Positions 53,565-62,801 of a stretch of 64,000 nucleotides of DNA are shown here, piece by piece. The stretch comes from Crenobacter cavernae (lineage in GTDB: Bacteria; Pseudomonadota; Gammaproteobacteria; Burkholderiales; Chromobacteriaceae), in NCBI RefSeq assembly GCF_003355495.1, contig NZ_CP031337.1, positions 186,001-250,000 on the forward strand. Direction: 5' to 3'. Under the pieces are notes generated by a model. The model was not told the DNA's origin, did no database searches, and saw only the letters and a list, made by a program, of their open reading frames with translations. Each line of letters opens with the position of its first letter. Position 1 is the first letter of the stretch. Made by a program: the position numbers and the translations under genes.

Positions 53565-54798
53565 GGGAACCTCTAAATACCGCCTCCGGCAGCGCATGTT
53601 GATCTTAAAGATGTCCTCTTTCGGCCCCACCGCCCGTGCTCAAGGCCTGGGCGCTTGATTTTTCACCCGGGAGAGTTGCTTTGGTCGCGCGCCGGGCGCG
53701 CTTTGGGCGTCAGAAGGCCTCGACGCCGATGGCCTTCAGGCTGCACAAGCGCCGCAGATTGTAGCAGGCTGCCTTGCAGTAAAGCTGCAGTCGGGCACGA
53801 GCCAGGCCGATGCTCCGCAGCAGCTTGCCGCCCATTTGGCTGAGCGCCGCGAACGGATGTTCCACGCGAGCTCGCACCCTGGCAATGCGCCGGTTCCGCC
53901 GGTGCTGGCAGTCACTCAGCGGTTTGCCGGCCTCCGCCTTGCGCTGGATCTGCACCCGCCAGCCAGATCGTGTCAGGCGCGCTGCCCGCGCCTGATCGAC
54001 GTAACCTTGTCTGCCCACACATCGCGGCCGGTATTGCCCGCGTCGAGCACGGCCTCCAAGTGCAAGGTGTCATTCTCGTTGGCCGGCGTCACCACCATCC
54101 GGCGGATCAGTTTGCAGCGCTTGTCCACGCTGGCGTGCAGCTTGTAGCCATACCAGGACTTGCCGTGCTTCTTGGTCCAGCGGGCCTGCGTGTCCTTCTG
54201 CCGCCGTTTCGCCGGCGACCAGTCCGCTGGCGTTGCCTGCTGCTCGATCCAGGTTTTGTCTTCCTTGCTGAAATGCAGGGTCGGGGCAGGCACGAGGCTG
54301 GCGTCGACGATCTGTCCGCCGCGGGCGAGGTAGCCCTGTCGGAGCAATTGCTTGTTCACGGCGTCGAACAACACGCTGTAGGCCTGTTGCTCGACCAGAC
54401 GCTCGCGAAAGCCCCAGATGGTCTTGGCGTCCGGAATCTGGCTGCTGTCGCGCAGCCCGACAAAGCGCTGGTAGCTCAATCGGTCGAGCAACTGGAACTC
54501 CATCCGGTCGTCGCTGAGATTGCTCAGCTGCTGGATCACCACGATGCGTACCATCACCTCGGTCGGAAACGGTGACGACCACCCCGCGACCGATCAGGGC
54601 GCGGCGCCACCCGGTCCACCTCGGCGGCGAGCGCGGCAAAGTCGATCAGCGCTGCCAGTTGTTGCAGGGTGTCGCCCAACTTGTCGATCCTGGCCTCGCG
54701 CTCCGCGCCGGCAAACAGGCTGGTCTTGATCATCGTGCAGTCCGGTTGGTTGGCATCCTTGCATCATGCTGGAAGGGGGGAGGTTTTTCGAGGTTCCC
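53565..54798 (-). mobile_element. IS5-family insertion sequence, 1234 bp
   Basis: It is bounded by inverted termini that begin GGGAACCTC at both ends (left 53565 onward; right complement ending at 54798), with partial identity for a few more bases. It is flanked by a TCAT duplication. It carries one broken DDE transposase on the minus strand. It interrupts the gap between the unknown minus-strand gene and the SIR2 operon. Confidence 0.85.
53710..54733 (-). pseudogene. IS5-type transposase, broken by two frameshifts
   Basis: The transposase can be read in three overlapping pieces on the minus strand. The N-terminus starts at ATG 54733 (MIKTSLFAGAER...). The middle comes from about 54557 (VRIVVIQQLSNLSDDRMEFQLLDR...), and the C-terminus is in the frame ending at 53710 (GYVDQARAARLTRSGWR...). 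One base is missing near 54565-54580 (in the GGR-PFPTE region) and another near 54000-54003 (ADKGYVDQA reads ADKVTSIR). The DDE features (VDASLV, HEPN-free ARVEHPFAAL-type Glu region) survive in pieces. Unless translational frameshifting rescues it, the enzyme is inactive. Confidence 0.82.
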
Positions 54799-55176
54799 TC
54801 ATGCCTTAGGAGGCCAGCCGGATCAGACTACGGATGGCAAGCCACTCAAACTGCTTGGCAACTGCGCTATGTGATTCGCAACAAGCATTGCAGTCTGCGC
54901 ACCGGGCGGCCCTCTACTAGAGGTCTAGTAGCGCAGTGCGATTCACCCTGTTGTCTTGAGTGAATCATTCACACCATTCCATTGTTGTACAATGGAGGTC
55001 AAGGTCAAACTTTGGGTCGCCGCGTGACCTAGACGTGCTCGGCCATATCCCCCATGTGAAGCAAGGACTACCGGTTGGGTTGCCTGAGGGCCCGAAGTGC
55101 CTACCGCCCCAAGGGGAGCCCACAACCATCTGACTGCCGCCGTGGCAAACGCGCTCAGCTTCCAAGTTCGAGAAAA
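54799..55176. other. Non-coding region upstream of the SIR2-HerA operon
   Basis: About 375 bases with no gene I can support. It starts with the right target duplication. It holds a hairpin CTACTAG/CTAGTAG near 54914-54931 and two adjacent odd-centred palindromes at 54960-54972 and 54979-54995. It probably contains the promoter and operators of the defence operon. Confidence 0.6.
54960..54995. promoter_or_regulatory. Two adjacent palindromes upstream of sir2
   Basis: GTGAAT-C-ATTCAC (54960-54972) and CCATTGT-TGT-ACAATGG (54979-54995) lie six bases apart, about 180 bases before the SIR2 start. Such paired dyads suit a dimeric repressor controlling the defence genes, though no regulator gene is adjacent. 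Confidence 0.4.
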
Positions 55177-56220
55177 ATGGACTTACATACCTTGAAGTCT
55201 AGCCTGCAGGCCCATCTAAGTGACGGGCTTGTCACAATTGTGGGGTCTGGTCTTTCTTGTGCGGAAGGACTGCCAGGGATGGGAGAGCTCGCAGATTATC
55301 TGCTGGCCCATGTTGGGCATGGACTAAGCGGTGCAGACGCTGATGCATGGTCAGCTGCTTTGCCACTCATTTTTACGCATGGTCTCGAAGCAGCCCTTCT
55401 TGCTGCGCCGCCCACCCCACTACTTGAAGCTTTGATATCCGCAGCAACAGGTCAACTCATATCGGAGCGGGAGCGCAAGGTTGTGTCCGAAGTGTTTGCC
55501 GGTAAGCGGAAGTTACGGCTGACAAGACTGTTGGCGCACATGGTTAAGCCAGCGGTGGGCATGACCATCGTGACGACCAACTATGACCGCCTTGTCGAGA
55601 TTGCAGTCGAGGAAGCCGACATCGGCGCTGATACGATGTTTACCGGGAGGTTTGCTGGACAGCTGAATGAGCTTGAGAGCCGAATGAGCTTTTGCCGTGG
55701 TGTCGCGATAAATCCCCGTCGCACGGCCACACTTCAGTTCCGACCGCGGGCTTTGATTTGCAAGCCACACGGAAGCTTAGATTGGTACGCAAGGGATGGA
55801 CGTCCAGTCTTCTATGCAGGCGACCTACCCGATGCTATTCGTTTGATCATCACGCCGGGTCGGAACAAATTCAGAAATGGATATGAAAGTCCATTCGACC
55901 ATCATCGCTCGCGGGCCAACGATGCAATTGATCGGGCCAGCCGCTACTTGATCCTTGGTTATGGCTTCAATGACGACCATTTGGAAACGCACCTGTCACC
56001 CGGCATCAAGAGTGGCAAGCCCACATTGATGCTCACGCGGTCGCTCTCCACCGTAGCTAGGCAACTGGCACTCATGCAGGCCAATGTGATTGCCCTTGAG
56101 TACGCCAACCTGGATGGGGTTGAAGGCACATCAGCCATCGTAGAGCAAAAAGAGTTCTTCTTTCCGGGAGTCGGGATGTGGGACGTAGATTCGTTCGTAA
56201 CGGAGGTTCTTGAGCCATGA
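55177..56220 (+). CDS. SIR2-like NAD-dependent defence effector
   Basis: Predicted NADase-type effector of a SIR2-HerA anti-phage system; 347 residues. The SIR2 fold motifs are present: TIVGSGLS (about 20-27), TTNYD (133-137), KPHGSLDW with the catalytic His (H198), and GYGFNDDH (261-268). ATG 55177 is chosen; the frame is open further upstream but with no ribosome site. The stop overlaps the herA start (ATGA). In known systems SIR2 assembles with a HerA hexamer and depletes NAD+ on infection. Confidence 0.84.
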   Translation: MDLHTLKSSLQAHLSDGLVTIVGSGLSCAEGLPGMGELADYLLAHVGHGLSGADADAWSAALPLIFTHGLEAALLAAPPTPLLEALISAATGQLISERERKVVSEVFAGKRKLRLTRLLAHMVKPAVGMTIVTTNYDRLVEIAVEEADIGADTMFTGRFAGQLNELESRMSFCRGVAINPRRTATLQFRPRALICKPHGSLDWYARDGRPVFYAGDLPDAIRLIITPGRNKFRNGYESPFDHHRSRANDAIDRASRYLILGYGFNDDHLETHLSPGIKSGKPTLMLTRSLSTVARQLALMQANVIALEYANLDGVEGTSAIVEQKEFFFPGVGMWDVDSFVTEVLEP

Positions 56221-57977
56221 CAGCTACATCCGCAGCATTGCAATTTGCAGAGGCCGATCTACTCGGCCGTGTTTCGTCTGTTGATACGAGTCGTGTCGCT
56301 GTCGATGTGTCGAACTCTGTTTTGTTGACTCGGATCGGCATCGGCAACCTGATCGCAATCAAAGGCAGCACCGAACAAGAGTTTTTGATCGCAATCACCG
56401 AGCGAGTTACACGAAGTCTCAGCGACGGCCTGCCAGATGAACTATCCACTGACGGAGATGAGTTACCGTTGGTTGCCGTACCGACAGACACAGTCCGAGG
56501 AGCATTGATCGGGACTTTCCGGACCGTCGATGGCGACAAGAAGAATACGTTCAAGCGTGGCGCAGACAGCTTTCCGCAAATTGACCGGGAATGCTATGTC
56601 ATTGAGAGCGCAAACCTTCAAAGATTCATGGGTATCCTCGGTGCAGATTACCCCGAAAACGAGCGCTTGAAGTTGGGAGTCTTTGTTGCTGATCGTACTG
56701 CGGAAGCAATCGCTAGCGGTGATAAATTCTTTCAGAGACATGCTGCAATTCTGGGTAGCACGGGCTCTGGTAAGAGCTATGCGGTGGCGTTGATTCTGGA
56801 ACGGGCCGCACAGCTCAAGTATCCGAACATTCTGGTTTTTGATATGCACGGGGAATATGCCCCGTTAGCCGATACGACCAAGGGTGGTTACGCGACCCGC
56901 CTTCGCATTGCCGGCCCGGGAGATCTCATTGCGCAGGCAGACGATGCGCTGTTCTTGCCTTATTGGCTGCTGAATCGCGATGAGATGCTATCGATGATTC
57001 TCGACCGCAGTGACCAGAATGCCCCGAATCAGGCATCGAGGTTCACGTCTCACGTTCGTGCCTTAAAGCAGAAAACACTTGAGGCCGAAGGCAAGTACGA
57101 TGTTGCGAAAACTTTCACCGTTGACTCGCCAATCCCTTATGCGCTCAAAGATCTCCTAGATGTCTTGAACATTGACAACACAACAAAGGGGGTTGGCAAG
57201 AGCGGTCCAGTTAAAGGTGAGTGGGAGGACAAGCTGACGCGCTTCATCTCACGAATGGAGGCCAAGCTCGAAGACCGGCGCTATGGTTTCATGTTTTCAC
57301 CACCTGCTGCGGCCAATACGTATGGTTGGCTTGCAGCGCAGATCGCCCGGTTGCTGAGCTCGAATGGCGGAAAAGGCATCAAGGTCATCGATTTTTCCGA
57401 AGTACCATCTGACGTTTTACCCGTGGTGACCGGAACACTGGCTCGGTTACTCTACGATGTGCAGTTCTGGATGGCAGCGGAGAAGCGAACACCTGTTACG
57501 TTGCTTTGTGACGAGGCGCACTTGTACTTGCCCGTCCGCGACGATGCAGATGCTGTTCAGCGGCAAGCCCTTGGAGCATTCGAGCGGATTGCAAAAGAAG
57601 GACGGAAGTACGGGTTCTCGCTGCTTGTCGTCAGCCAACGTCCCTCAGATGTCAGCCGAACAATTTTGAGCCAATGCAATAACTTCTTGTCGCTACGCCT
57701 TACGAATGACATGGACCAAGGGGTTATCAAACGCCTGATGCCTGACTCGTTGGCGGGTCTGACGAGCGTTCTTCCTCTGCTGGACACGGGTGAGGCCTTG
57801 ATGCTGGGAGATGCAGTACTTTTGCCGTCACGCATCAAGTTGGATGTTCCAACGATAGCCCCCGACAGCGCAACCCGTGACTTCTGGAAGGACTGGGGAG
57901 CGCAAGCACCAGATGAGACTGCGTTGGCGAAGGCTGTCGAGTCTCTACGGAGTCAGACTAGGAACCTAGGTATCTGA
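56217..57977 (+). CDS. HerA-like ATPase/translocase of the SIR2-HerA pair
   Basis: Hexameric FtsK/HerA-type ATPase, 586 residues. The N-terminal HAS-barrel-like region (about 1-120) is followed by Walker A LGSTGSGKSYAVALIL (about 180), VFDMHGEYAPL (about 206), Walker B LLCDEAHLYLP (about 429), and the arginine/sensor region SQRPSDVSRTILSQCNNFLSLRL. It is translationally coupled to sir2. In characterised defence systems HerA partners include SIR2 or other effectors; here SIR2 is clearly the partner. Confidence 0.86.
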   Translation: MTATSAALQFAEADLLGRVSSVDTSRVAVDVSNSVLLTRIGIGNLIAIKGSTEQEFLIAITERVTRSLSDGLPDELSTDGDELPLVAVPTDTVRGALIGTFRTVDGDKKNTFKRGADSFPQIDRECYVIESANLQRFMGILGADYPENERLKLGVFVADRTAEAIASGDKFFQRHAAILGSTGSGKSYAVALILERAAQLKYPNILVFDMHGEYAPLADTTKGGYATRLRIAGPGDLIAQADDALFLPYWLLNRDEMLSMILDRSDQNAPNQASRFTSHVRALKQKTLEAEGKYDVAKTFTVDSPIPYALKDLLDVLNIDNTTKGVGKSGPVKGEWEDKLTRFISRMEAKLEDRRYGFMFSPPAAANTYGWLAAQIARLLSSNGGKGIKVIDFSEVPSDVLPVVTGTLARLLYDVQFWMAAEKRTPVTLLCDEAHLYLPVRDDADAVQRQALGAFERIAKEGRKYGFSLLVVSQRPSDVSRTILSQCNNFLSLRLTNDMDQGVIKRLMPDSLAGLTSVLPLLDTGEALMLGDAVLLPSRIKLDVPTIAPDSATRDFWKDWGAQAPDETALAKAVESLRSQTRNLGI

Positions 57978-58082
57978 TTGGTGCCGTTGGGAGAAAAGAA
58001 GAATGCACGCTCATCGTCGTTCGAATAGTAATAAGTTAATCACTTGGCGATCCCTCCGCAGTCCATATATGCAGAGGTTGGA

Positions 58083-59153
58083 ATGTCGCTGACCACCCCA
58101 TTGGCCAAGCCTATAGCCGCAGTTACATCTGCAGACGTGGTAGCGGCTGGCTTGCCCATTCCACCTATTGAACGGATTCGGATCTTCAGCCCAGGGCAGT
58201 GGGAAGACTTTGTTCTTGAATGGGCCGACTCGCTGAGGGATCAGTATGGGCTTGTCGAGCGGTGCGGTGGTGCCGGGGACATGGGCCGAGACATCATCGC
58301 GTTCGACAAGGCAAACCCTGTAATCTGGGATAACTACCAGTGCAAGCACTACAGCACTGGTCTGACCCCAAGTGACATCTGGGTAGAGCTTGGGAAACTG
58401 GTCTATTACACCTTTTCCAAGGAGTACACCTATCCCCGCAGATACGTTTTCGTCGCGCCTCAAGGGGCAGGAACCAAGCTGTCAAATCTGCTAAAGAAGG
58501 CTGACAAACTCAAGGCGCAGCTGGTTGAGAACTGGGACAAGTACTGCAAGACGAGTATCACGGCAACGGCAGAAGTAGAGCTGAATGCCGACTTGCGTAA
58601 GTACCTCGATATGCTCGATTTCTCGATCTTCGAGGCTGTGCCGCCTCTGCGACTTATTGACCAGCATGCCAAGACCCGATGGTATGTAACACGATTTGGT
58701 GGTGGTCTTCCTGCAAGACCACAGATGCCTCCACCACCTGTCGTGGTCGCGGCCCATGAGGTCACCTATGTGCGCAATCTGCTGGATGCCTATGGTGGCC
58801 ATCTGAAGTGCGCCATTCCGACAGTTGCGGACTTGGACACTCACGAAGATGTTCGGGAGCACTTCAACGACGCTCGCCTTGAGTTCTACAGTGCCGAAGC
58901 TCTTCGAGCGTTCTCTCGGGACACCTTGCCACCAGGAGCATTTGAGCAGCTTCAAGACGAGTTGCATGGTGGCATCAAGGATGAAATCCGCGGAGCACAT
59001 TCAGATGGCTATCGGCGTGTTCTCGCAGTGGTCAAGACTGCCAAGCTGCTACCTATTACTGACCACGCGCTCAAGGAGCGCTTGTCGACTTACGACCGAG
59101 GCGGCATTTGTCATCAGCTCGCCAATGACGGAAAGGTCAGGTGGGTTCGATGA
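58083..59153 (+). CDS. Restriction-endonuclease-like effector of an ABC-three-component system
   Basis: A 356-residue protein with an N-terminal PD-(D/E)xK nuclease fold. The catalytic pair is in GAGDMGRDIIAFD and DNYQCKHY (about residues 63-90), preceded by the helix WEDFVLEWADSL. The C-terminal part has no recognised catalytic motif and probably binds its partners. Start ATG 58083 has GAGG upstream. It overlaps the next gene by ATGA and is followed by a middle component and a DUF3732-like ATPase, the layout of ABC-3C defence systems. The 105-base gap to herA suggests a separate unit. Confidence 0.75.
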   Translation: MSLTTPLAKPIAAVTSADVVAAGLPIPPIERIRIFSPGQWEDFVLEWADSLRDQYGLVERCGGAGDMGRDIIAFDKANPVIWDNYQCKHYSTGLTPSDIWVELGKLVYYTFSKEYTYPRRYVFVAPQGAGTKLSNLLKKADKLKAQLVENWDKYCKTSITATAEVELNADLRKYLDMLDFSIFEAVPPLRLIDQHAKTRWYVTRFGGGLPARPQMPPPPVVVAAHEVTYVRNLLDAYGGHLKCAIPTVADLDTHEDVREHFNDARLEFYSAEALRAFSRDTLPPGAFEQLQDELHGGIKDEIRGAHSDGYRRVLAVVKTAKLLPITDHALKERLSTYDRGGICHQLANDGKVRWVR

Positions 59154-59665
59154 GTGAGCACGGCGAGATCGAGACATTGCCACCGTTCAATGGCCCGATT
59201 GAGATCGGTCTGCGAGCGGTGACGCTCTTGTGTGAGGCCTTTCCGTTGGCGTACTCGTTCCAGCGACTAGTAGTATCCGACTACTTGCTTGTCCATTCCG
59301 ATGACTTACCAGGTGGCCCACCTGGACTGCACCCCAAGACGCCGCATCGCGGGGGGGAACTGTTGGTGCGCCGTGCTGTTTTAGAGCAGGGGCTGATGTT
59401 GTATCAGAGTCGAGGTCTTTTAGAGCGCCATTACACAGAAGCCGGTGTGATGTTTGCGGCGACGGAGAGGACGGCAGCGTTTCTGGATGTATTGTCGTCC
59501 AACTACGCACTGCAGTTGAGAGAGCGGGCGGCATGGCTCGTCTCATTGCTAGGAGAGATGTCCGACGATGAGCTACTGGACATTGCCAACTCCCAAGTCG
59601 GCGAGTGGGGTGCGGAATTCACTATGGAGTCTGTGTTGAAAGTGGAGGACGCTGAATGGCGATGA
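59150..59665 (+). CDS. ABC-three-component system middle component
   Basis: A 171-residue, mostly helical adaptor protein between the nuclease effector and the ABC ATPase, overlapping both neighbours by a few bases. The segments PFNGPIEIGLRAVTLLCEAFP and HRGGELLVRRAVLEQGLMLYQSRGLLE resemble the 'middle component' proteins of ABC-3C systems, which link effector and ATPase. It has no catalytic motif that I can see. Confidence 0.72.
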   Translation: MSEHGEIETLPPFNGPIEIGLRAVTLLCEAFPLAYSFQRLVVSDYLLVHSDDLPGGPPGLHPKTPHRGGELLVRRAVLEQGLMLYQSRGLLERHYTEAGVMFAATERTAAFLDVLSSNYALQLRERAAWLVSLLGEMSDDELLDIANSQVGEWGAEFTMESVLKVEDAEWR

Positions 59666-61494
59666 CAGGATTTCAACTCCGACGTTTGACTTTGGTCGGG
59701 AACGGTGTCCCGAATGCAGAAGTGCAATTCAATGAGGGTCTAAACGTCGTATCTGGTCCGTCAGATACCGGCAAGACATTTATCGTTCAGTGCATCGACT
59801 ACATGTTTGGTGCTAGTAATGTGCCCAAGCCCATACCGGAGTCGGAGAGGTATGAGACGGTTCGTCTTGCGTTGAGTTTGCCAAGTAGCAAGGAGGAGTT
59901 CGTTCTTGAGCGGTCCATGCGTGGTGGCAACTTCACGCTCATCAGTACAAGCCAAGCAGATAGAACGCTTTCTGCAAAGCACAGTGCGGATGACAAGGAT
60001 TCGGTCTCACGTTACCTGTTGGGTCTTTCTGGTTTGACAGGAAAAAAAGTTCGCAAGAACAAGCAAGGGGTAACTCGCGAGGTCAGCTTTCGGGATCTGG
60101 CTCGGCTGATACTGGTTGATGAAGAGACGGTCATCAGTGAGGAGTCGCCGATCCTCTCTGGGCAGTACACCACAGCTACTTCGGAAAGTGCAGTCTTCCG
60201 ATTACTACTGACTGGAGTAGATGACAGCTCCATAATTTCCATCGAGGACCCAAAGGTTGCAAAGGGACGGCAGGCAGGCAAGGCCGAGATGCTTGAACTG
60301 CTGCTGAGTCAGACCAAGGGACGCATCGCCGAGCTGCAACTACCGGGTGATGCAAAGGTCTGGCAGGATCAACTGACCCAGGTTGAGTCCTTGTATGAGG
60401 CGGCGCAGAAGGAACTTGCTGTTGAGCAACAAAATGCGGCGTCACTTGAGGGAAAGCGCCGGGTTGAGCTGAACGGATTGCGCAAGCTTGAATCGCAGTC
60501 TGGTGTCCTGCGGGAATTGCAACGTAGATTTACACTACTTGAACAGCAGTATCTTTCTGACCTCCGTCGACTGGAAAGCATTGCGGAAGCTGGTTCTCGT
60601 CTCGGACAAATGAACGAGGAGCGCTGTCTAGTTTGTGGGGCACTCGCAGAGCATCAAGAGCACGAACACCAGAAGGAAGATGCTGCCCCCGGGGATGTGG
60701 CCCAGTCTTGCCTTGCCGAGGCAGCCAAGATCAGAGCGTTGATTTCAGACTTGCATCTCACGCGGGAAGAGAACGACAAGGAGATCACGCGGCTTCACGA
60801 CCAATGCGAGTTGGCGAGAGAGCACATTCGAGCTGTTTCCGCAGACCTCACGGAGTTGTTGAAGCCACGTGTTGAGATTGCATTGCTGCGCCTACGTGAG
60901 AGTCAAACGACAAGGGATACCTACCGTCATGTAATTGAACTCAATGGACGTGTGAATGAGTTGCAAGGGCTGCTGTCTGATCTGGGGAACCTGACCGCTA
61001 CGAAGGGGGCCGAGTTGGCAACGGCACGCATCCGCGCCGACGAGACTGAAGACTTCTGCCAGGAGGTCGAATCGTTGTTGCGTGCCTGGCACTTCCCAGG
61101 ATTAGACCGGGTCACTTTCAGCGAAGGCGATCAGGATATAGTGATCTCCGGTCGGACGCGCGCGAGCCACGGCAAGGGTGTTCGGGCAATAGCGCACGCT
61201 GCATTCAATCTGGCGCTGCTGAAGAGTTGTCTTAAGCGTGAAATGCCGCATCCGGGCTTCGTATTGATTGACTCGCCCCTTGTGGTCTATCGCGAACCTG
61301 ATACGAACGAAGGAGGCTTTTCGCATGACGTGAAGGATGCGTTCTACCGGTCGATTGCAGAAGACCTCCGCTCTGCTCAGGTGATCATCTTCGAGAACGA
61401 AGATCCACCTTTCGATCTAGACAACAAGGCAACCGTTATTAAGTTCACGGGAGCATCCCATGGTCGGCAAGGGTTCATTCCCAAAAAACATTAA
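59656..61494 (+). CDS. ABC-three-component ATPase (DUF3732-like, Rad50/RecN-related)
   Basis: SMC/Rad50-like ATPase of 612 residues. Walker A GPSDTGKTF is at about residue 34, followed by a long coiled-coil-rich middle (about 170-480) with a zinc-hook-like CLVCGA (about 324). The C-terminal signature/Walker B region ends in GFVLIDSPLVVY (about 535). This layout and the small upstream partners match DUF3732-type ATPases of ABC-3C systems, thought to sense phage DNA structures and release an effector. GGAGG lies 7 bases before ATG 59656. Confidence 0.8.
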   Translation: MAMTGFQLRRLTLVGNGVPNAEVQFNEGLNVVSGPSDTGKTFIVQCIDYMFGASNVPKPIPESERYETVRLALSLPSSKEEFVLERSMRGGNFTLISTSQADRTLSAKHSADDKDSVSRYLLGLSGLTGKKVRKNKQGVTREVSFRDLARLILVDEETVISEESPILSGQYTTATSESAVFRLLLTGVDDSSIISIEDPKVAKGRQAGKAEMLELLLSQTKGRIAELQLPGDAKVWQDQLTQVESLYEAAQKELAVEQQNAASLEGKRRVELNGLRKLESQSGVLRELQRRFTLLEQQYLSDLRRLESIAEAGSRLGQMNEERCLVCGALAEHQEHEHQKEDAAPGDVAQSCLAEAAKIRALISDLHLTREENDKEITRLHDQCELAREHIRAVSADLTELLKPRVEIALLRLRESQTTRDTYRHVIELNGRVNELQGLLSDLGNLTATKGAELATARIRADETEDFCQEVESLLRAWHFPGLDRVTFSEGDQDIVISGRTRASHGKGVRAIAHAAFNLALLKSCLKREMPHPGFVLIDSPLVVYREPDTNEGGFSHDVKDAFYRSIAEDLRSAQVIIFENEDPPFDLDNKATVIKFTGASHGRQGFIPKKH

Positions 61495-61584
61495 CGGAAT
61501 CGCCCTTGTTATCTCTGATAGGGATGGATTCCTGCCTAAGGTTCACGCTTGCGTGCTTTATCAGAACCACCTAGCTATGTAATG

Positions 61585-61609
61585 AGCCTCTCCCGTGAGG
61601 CTTATTTTT
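61585..61609 (+). terminator. Intrinsic terminator of the ABC-three-component operon
   Basis: 6-bp stem (61585-61590 with 61597-61602), 6-nt loop, T-rich tail; about 90 bases after the ATPase stop. Confidence 0.75.
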
Positions 61610-61707
61610 ATAGAACAATTCCACATGAGGCACCGCCACGCCTACACCCCCATTTAATGACATTGATGTAAAGTATGGTTCATCATCATTTCTGATGAGG
61701 TGCGCTC

Positions 61708-62703
61708 ATGGCGAGCATCTTCAAGATTCCCGCATCACTCAGGCATCGAGCCACCTTTGGTCTCCTGGCCGGGCGTCTGGTTGATGCATCATCCGTAAAG
61801 CGGGGGCTGGCGTGCGGTTGTGTGTGCCCGCAATGCCAAAGCCCCTTGGTCGCCAAGCAGGGCGAGGTCTATATCCACCACTTTGCGCATCACAATAGGC
61901 GAGCTTGTGATAATGCTTTAGTCGCCTCCATTCTGTTCGCGGCCAAGCAGGAGCTGTCTGAATCGACCGGAGGTATCACAGCCAAGCGAGAGGCCGAATA
62001 CGGCGGCGAGCTTCTCTCGAAGCTAGGCCGAGAAGTGAACTGGCAGGTGGAAACGGTGGCCAAAAACTGGCCCGTTGACCATGATGGTCAGGAGCCCGAC
62101 CTGGTCGTGGCCATCGCTTCACATCGGATGGCTATCCTAGTCGAGATCGCGAGTCGAGTATTCCCCTCATCGCTCTCCCTGCACTACAAGCAGCACAATC
62201 TTCCCTGCATGGTCATCAGTTTGAATGCGGTGCTCACCCAGTTGGTCGACTATCAGAAGTCCATCAGCCTTGAGACGCTCAACCGTTTGTTGCTGAGGGA
62301 ACCATCCTGCCGCTATTGGTTGTGGCACCCGAAGGTAGATGAAATGCGCGAGCAACTCGTGCAAAAGGTGCGTGAGCAGCATGCTCGGCACCAGTGGTTC
62401 GGCAAGCGTGGGACAGCAGCCGTTCCCGTTCACCTCCCCGAGCTGCCTCCGATCAAGGCATCGCCATCCGGTTGGATGTGGAACCGACACATCCCCTTGG
62501 CGAGTGCTATACAGCGTGCCATCCATAAAGTGGGCATACCGTTTGGCAAGCAAAGCTATTTGGAGGCATTTCTGGGCAACCCCGGGACCTTTCGGGAAAA
62601 GGATTTCCCAGATCCTCTGCAATGGGCGTTGCGAATGTCAGCGCAAGAACATGGAAAGTACATCGAACTGCTCAAAGAGCTGGCGATGATTAAAAAAGAA
62701 TAG
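61708..62703 (+). CDS. CoiA-like protein with zinc ribbon and nuclease-like domain
   Basis: A 331-residue protein resembling competence protein CoiA and its wider family. The N-terminal zinc-binding part CPQCQSPLVAKQGEVYIHHFAHH is followed by a segment with DLVVAIASHRMAILVEIAS, which could be a degenerate PD-(D/E)xK nuclease core (D...E-x-A). Members occur in competence loci but also in defence islands. Here the context is defence, between the ABC-three-component operon and a nuclease-type effector. It sits alone behind a terminator and ahead of a long hairpin. Confidence 0.62.
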   Translation: MASIFKIPASLRHRATFGLLAGRLVDASSVKRGLACGCVCPQCQSPLVAKQGEVYIHHFAHHNRRACDNALVASILFAAKQELSESTGGITAKREAEYGGELLSKLGREVNWQVETVAKNWPVDHDGQEPDLVVAIASHRMAILVEIASRVFPSSLSLHYKQHNLPCMVISLNAVLTQLVDYQKSISLETLNRLLLREPSCRYWLWHPKVDEMREQLVQKVREQHARHQWFGKRGTAAVPVHLPELPPIKASPSGWMWNRHIPLASAIQRAIHKVGIPFGKQSYLEAFLGNPGTFREKDFPDPLQWALRMSAQEHGKYIELLKELAMIKKE

Positions 62704-62705
62704 GG

Positions 62706-62765
62706 CTAGCTGTGTTCGGACGGAGTATATCCATGCAATGTTTTTGCATGCTCCCGAACAGCTAG
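62706..62765. repeat. Long inverted repeat after the CoiA-like gene
   Basis: Outer arms CTAGCTG / CAGCTAG with TTCGG/CCGAA and GAG/CTC (62706-62725 against 62751-62765, two small bulges) surround an inner hairpin CATGCAA/TTGCATG (62732-62738 with 62744-62750). It could be a terminator without a T run, or a remnant of a small mobile element. Confidence 0.6.
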
Positions 62766-62801
62766 TTGATTATTCACCACTCACAACAGAGGGAGTTCTC
62801 T

